A DNA stretch of 64,000 nt, taken from RPQJ01 sp963793005. GTDB lineage: Bacteria > Pseudomonadota > Gammaproteobacteria > Steroidobacterales > Steroidobacteraceae. A program made the translations under genes and the position numbers. Shown here piece by piece: positions 62,137 through 64,000 of the stretch. The stretch lies in assembly GCA_963793005.1 (NCBI GenBank), contig CAWBYP010000002.1, positions 1,364,001 through 1,428,000 on the forward strand, given 5' to 3'. The notes beneath the pieces were generated by a model, which had not been told where the DNA came from, did not search any database, and was given only the letters and a program-made list of their open reading frames with translations. The stretch's first letter is position 1; each line of letters opens with the position of its first letter.

Positions 62137-63762
62137 ATGTACCACTACGCAGATGCCGTCGAAGCGCTGGCCGACATGCTCGGCGACGATCCCGTCCTCA
62201 CGCACGCCGGACAGCACCGTTCGTGGCGCGACTTCGAGAACCGCGCGGCGCGGCTGGGCCAGGCGCTCGCCGACGCGGGACTGAAGCCGGGCTCGAAAGT
62301 CGGCCTGCTGCTCTACAACTGCTCCGAGTACTACGAGGCATTCCTCGCCGCGCTCAAGATGCGCATGGTGCCGTTCAACATCAACTACCGCTACGTCGGC
62401 ACCGAGCTTGCCTACCTGCTCGAGAACTCGGATTGCGAGGCGCTCGTCTATCACCGCTCGCTCTCCGGCGTCGTGGACGAAGTGCTGCCCGGCGCACAGC
62501 TGGTGAAGCTCGCACTCGAGGTCGATGATGGCGAGGGTCCGGCCAACGCGGCTCGCGGCTACGAGGCGGCAATCGGGGCCGCGGCACCTGCACCGCGCAT
62601 GGCCCGCCAGCCAGACGACTATCACCTGATGTACACCGGCGGCACGACCGGGATGCCGAAGGGCGTGATCTGCGAGGTCACGCCCTGGACCACCGGGCTC
62701 GTCGCGATGTTCGCGAAGAACGTGCTCGGGCTCGACCCGCCGCCTGCCGACCTTTCCCAGCTGCTTGGCACCGTGAAGGTGCTGCGTTCGCGGGGCGTCG
62801 TGCCGGTGATCATGCCCTCCTCGCCGCTGATGCACACCGCAGGGCTCGCCAACAGCCTGCCGTTCCAGCTGCTCGGCGGCCGCTGCGTGACGCTGCCGAA
62901 CAAGAACTTCGACCCGATGGAGATCTGGCGCACCGTTGCCAGTGAACGCGTGATGGCCACGGTCATCGTCGGCGACGCCTTCGCCCGACCGATGCTCGCG
63001 GCGCTCGACGATGCGAAGGCCCGCGGCGAGACGCTCGACCTGTCGAGCCTGAAGATCGTGATTTCCTCGGGCGTGCTCTGGTCGAAGGGTGTGAAGGAAC
63101 AGATGCTGGAGTGGCTGGACGCGACACTGATCGACGGCGTCGGCGCCACCGAAGGCCCGATGGCGCTGCAGATAAGCCGGCGCGGGCAGGCGGGCACGAC
63201 AGCGCGCTTCATCCCGCTGGCGGAAACGCGCCTCTTCGCCGAAGACGGTCGCGAGATCCCGAAGAGCTCCGACGAGCCCGGCCTGATCGCGGCGGGTGGC
63301 CCCGCGTTGCCAGCCGGCTACTACAAGGACCCGGAGAAGACCGCGAAGACCTTTAGGGTGATCGACGGGCAGCGGCTCGCGTTCATCGGCGACTGGGGAA
63401 GCTGGAACCCGGACGGCACGATGCAGCTGCTCGGCCGCGGCTCGGCCTGCATCAACACCGGTGGCGAGAAGGTTTACCCGGAAGAGGTGGAGCAGGTGCT
63501 CGGCACGCATCCGGATGTCGCCGACTGCCTGGTGATCGGCCTTCCCGACGAGCGCTTCGGCCAACGCGTGGTCGCGCTGGTCGCTGCACGGCGGACGGAT
63601 GCCTCACTCGCCGCAGCGCTGCCAGAGTTCGTGCAGGGCAAGATGGCCGGGTACAAGCGGCCGCGTGCATTCTTCGAAGTCGAGGCCGTCCCGCGCATGC
63701 CTAACGGCAAGGCTGACTACAAGGCCGCGCGCGCCATCGCCGAGCGGCTCGCACAGCAGTAG
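62137..63762 (+). CDS. Acyl-CoA synthetase (AMP-binding)
   Basis: 541 residues from the ATG at 62137, with AGGAG seven bases upstream. Seen: YTGGTTGMPKG (about 166-176; a glycine in the phosphate loop where the other ligase has serine), LIDGVGATEGPM, GDWGSWNPDGTM and CINTGGEKVYPEEVE, with K at the end in NGKADYK. Known: the Thr-Gly-Gly-Thr form is common in ligases from steroid and aromatic degraders. Together with WS/DGAT genes it could provide CoA esters for ester formation. It ends 6 nt before the alpha/beta hydrolase gene. Confidence 0.9.
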   Translation: MYHYADAVEALADMLGDDPVLTHAGQHRSWRDFENRAARLGQALADAGLKPGSKVGLLLYNCSEYYEAFLAALKMRMVPFNINYRYVGTELAYLLENSDCEALVYHRSLSGVVDEVLPGAQLVKLALEVDDGEGPANAARGYEAAIGAAAPAPRMARQPDDYHLMYTGGTTGMPKGVICEVTPWTTGLVAMFAKNVLGLDPPPADLSQLLGTVKVLRSRGVVPVIMPSSPLMHTAGLANSLPFQLLGGRCVTLPNKNFDPMEIWRTVASERVMATVIVGDAFARPMLAALDDAKARGETLDLSSLKIVISSGVLWSKGVKEQMLEWLDATLIDGVGATEGPMALQISRRGQAGTTARFIPLAETRLFAEDGREIPKSSDEPGLIAAGGPALPAGYYKDPEKTAKTFRVIDGQRLAFIGDWGSWNPDGTMQLLGRGSACINTGGEKVYPEEVEQVLGTHPDVADCLVIGLPDERFGQRVVALVAARRTDASLAAALPEFVQGKMAGYKRPRAFFEVEAVPRMPNGKADYKAARAIAERLAQQ

Positions 63763-63768
63763 GAACTC

Positions 63769-64000
63769 ATGGTCAGCTGGCAGACGACGACCGCGAGCCT
63801 GCTCGCGCGCCTCACGGTCAAGCAGCAGCTGCAGCGCGACGTGTCGGTGGAGCGCCTGCGTGAACAGATAGGCGCGATAGAGCGACTGTTCCCCGACCAT
63901 CCGCCGGGTTTCGTCGTGGCGCACGACCATCCCCTGCCCGACTGCGACGCCGAATGGCTGCGTGAAAAGGGCTCGGCGACCGACCGGGTGATCCTGCACT
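63769..64000 (+). CDS. Probable alpha/beta hydrolase, N-terminal part only
   Basis: 77 residues at the right edge, from ATG 63769 (AGGA in front, overlapping the ligase stop). Visible: a basic amphipathic start (SWQTTTASLLARLTVKQQLQ), an acidic-charged helix, GFVVAHDHPLPDCDAEWL, and VILH, where an HGGGY-type oxyanion loop would follow in hormone-sensitive-lipase-like esterases. The catalytic triad lies beyond the window. Given its place behind a ligase and WS/DGATs, an esterase or lipase for the same lipids is plausible. Confidence 0.55.
   Translation, partial: MVSWQTTTASLLARLTVKQQLQRDVSVERLREQIGAIERLFPDHPPGFVVAHDHPLPDCDAEWLREKGSATDRVILH

Noticed and set aside
1..64000. tRNA, rRNA, riboswitch or integrated phage attachment sites
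   Set aside because: Intergenic gaps are short and nothing with the needed folds, conserved boxes or integrase/transposase genes was seen by eye; a covariance-model scan would be needed to be certain.

Overview
The window looks like a stretch of chromosome from a high-GC, mainly aerobic gammaproteobacterium. That is inferred from protein types only: DUF1302/DUF1329/YCF48/MMPL genes, several WS/DGAT acyltransferases, an OmpW/OmpA hybrid, a multihaem cytochrome c and OruR-like AraC regulation. I saw no rRNA, tRNA, CRISPR array, prophage or intact transposase. Gene density is high and many neighbours overlap by ATGA, GTGA or TGATG, so much of the window is organised in translationally coupled operons.

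Layout. 1-7.4 kb: a truncated aldehyde dehydrogenase and a glutamine-synthetase-like ligase diverge from a three-gene TRAP transporter, followed by a universal stress protein and an M81 (MlrC-like) peptidase; together they suggest uptake and breakdown of a small nitrogenous or carboxylated compound. 7.4-19.2 kb: envelope functions, with a DUF481 barrel, a large MscS-type channel, a lipoprotein, two secreted or outer-membrane proteins, a DUF3313 protein, an eight-haem cytochrome c with TPRs and a small membrane protein. 19.2-28.8 kb: a minus-strand run (AraC regulator, GST, epoxide-hydrolase-like enzyme, two unusual glyoxalase-fold fusions, two SDRs, a zinc alcohol dehydrogenase) that reads like a catabolic operon for a hydrophobic or cyclic substrate. 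29.0-33.5 kb: a compact four-gene 2-oxoacid:acceptor oxidoreductase whose last subunit fuses a GltD-like flavoprotein to a two-cluster ferredoxin.

33.5-41.6 kb: two secreted methyltransferase-like paralogues, an OmpW-OmpA hybrid, a DUF2891 protein, a P-loop sulfotransferase-like protein paired with a class IV aminotransferase, and a TauE/SafE permease. 41.8-46.8 kb: a coupled operon of a ThDP enzyme, a BASS-family carrier, an epimerase, an SDR and a DUF2505 protein. 46.9-64 kb: a lipid block with three WS/DGAT genes (one badly broken), two acyl-CoA ligases, an iron alcohol dehydrogenase, the start of an alpha/beta hydrolase, and a DUF1302-DUF1329-YCF48-MMPL cassette that may move hydrophobic products across the envelope.

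The most unusual DNA is at 38.0-38.2 kb: two long perfect hairpins with different stems but an identical 22-nt loop in opposite orientation. Two REP-like palindrome clusters (33.47 and 57.5 kb) begin inside stop codons. Five genes carry single-base indels, mostly in homopolymers, and one WS/DGAT carries about nine; sequence error explains the scattered ones best, and the WS/DGAT may be a true pseudogene. Families were named from memory of their motifs; no search was run.
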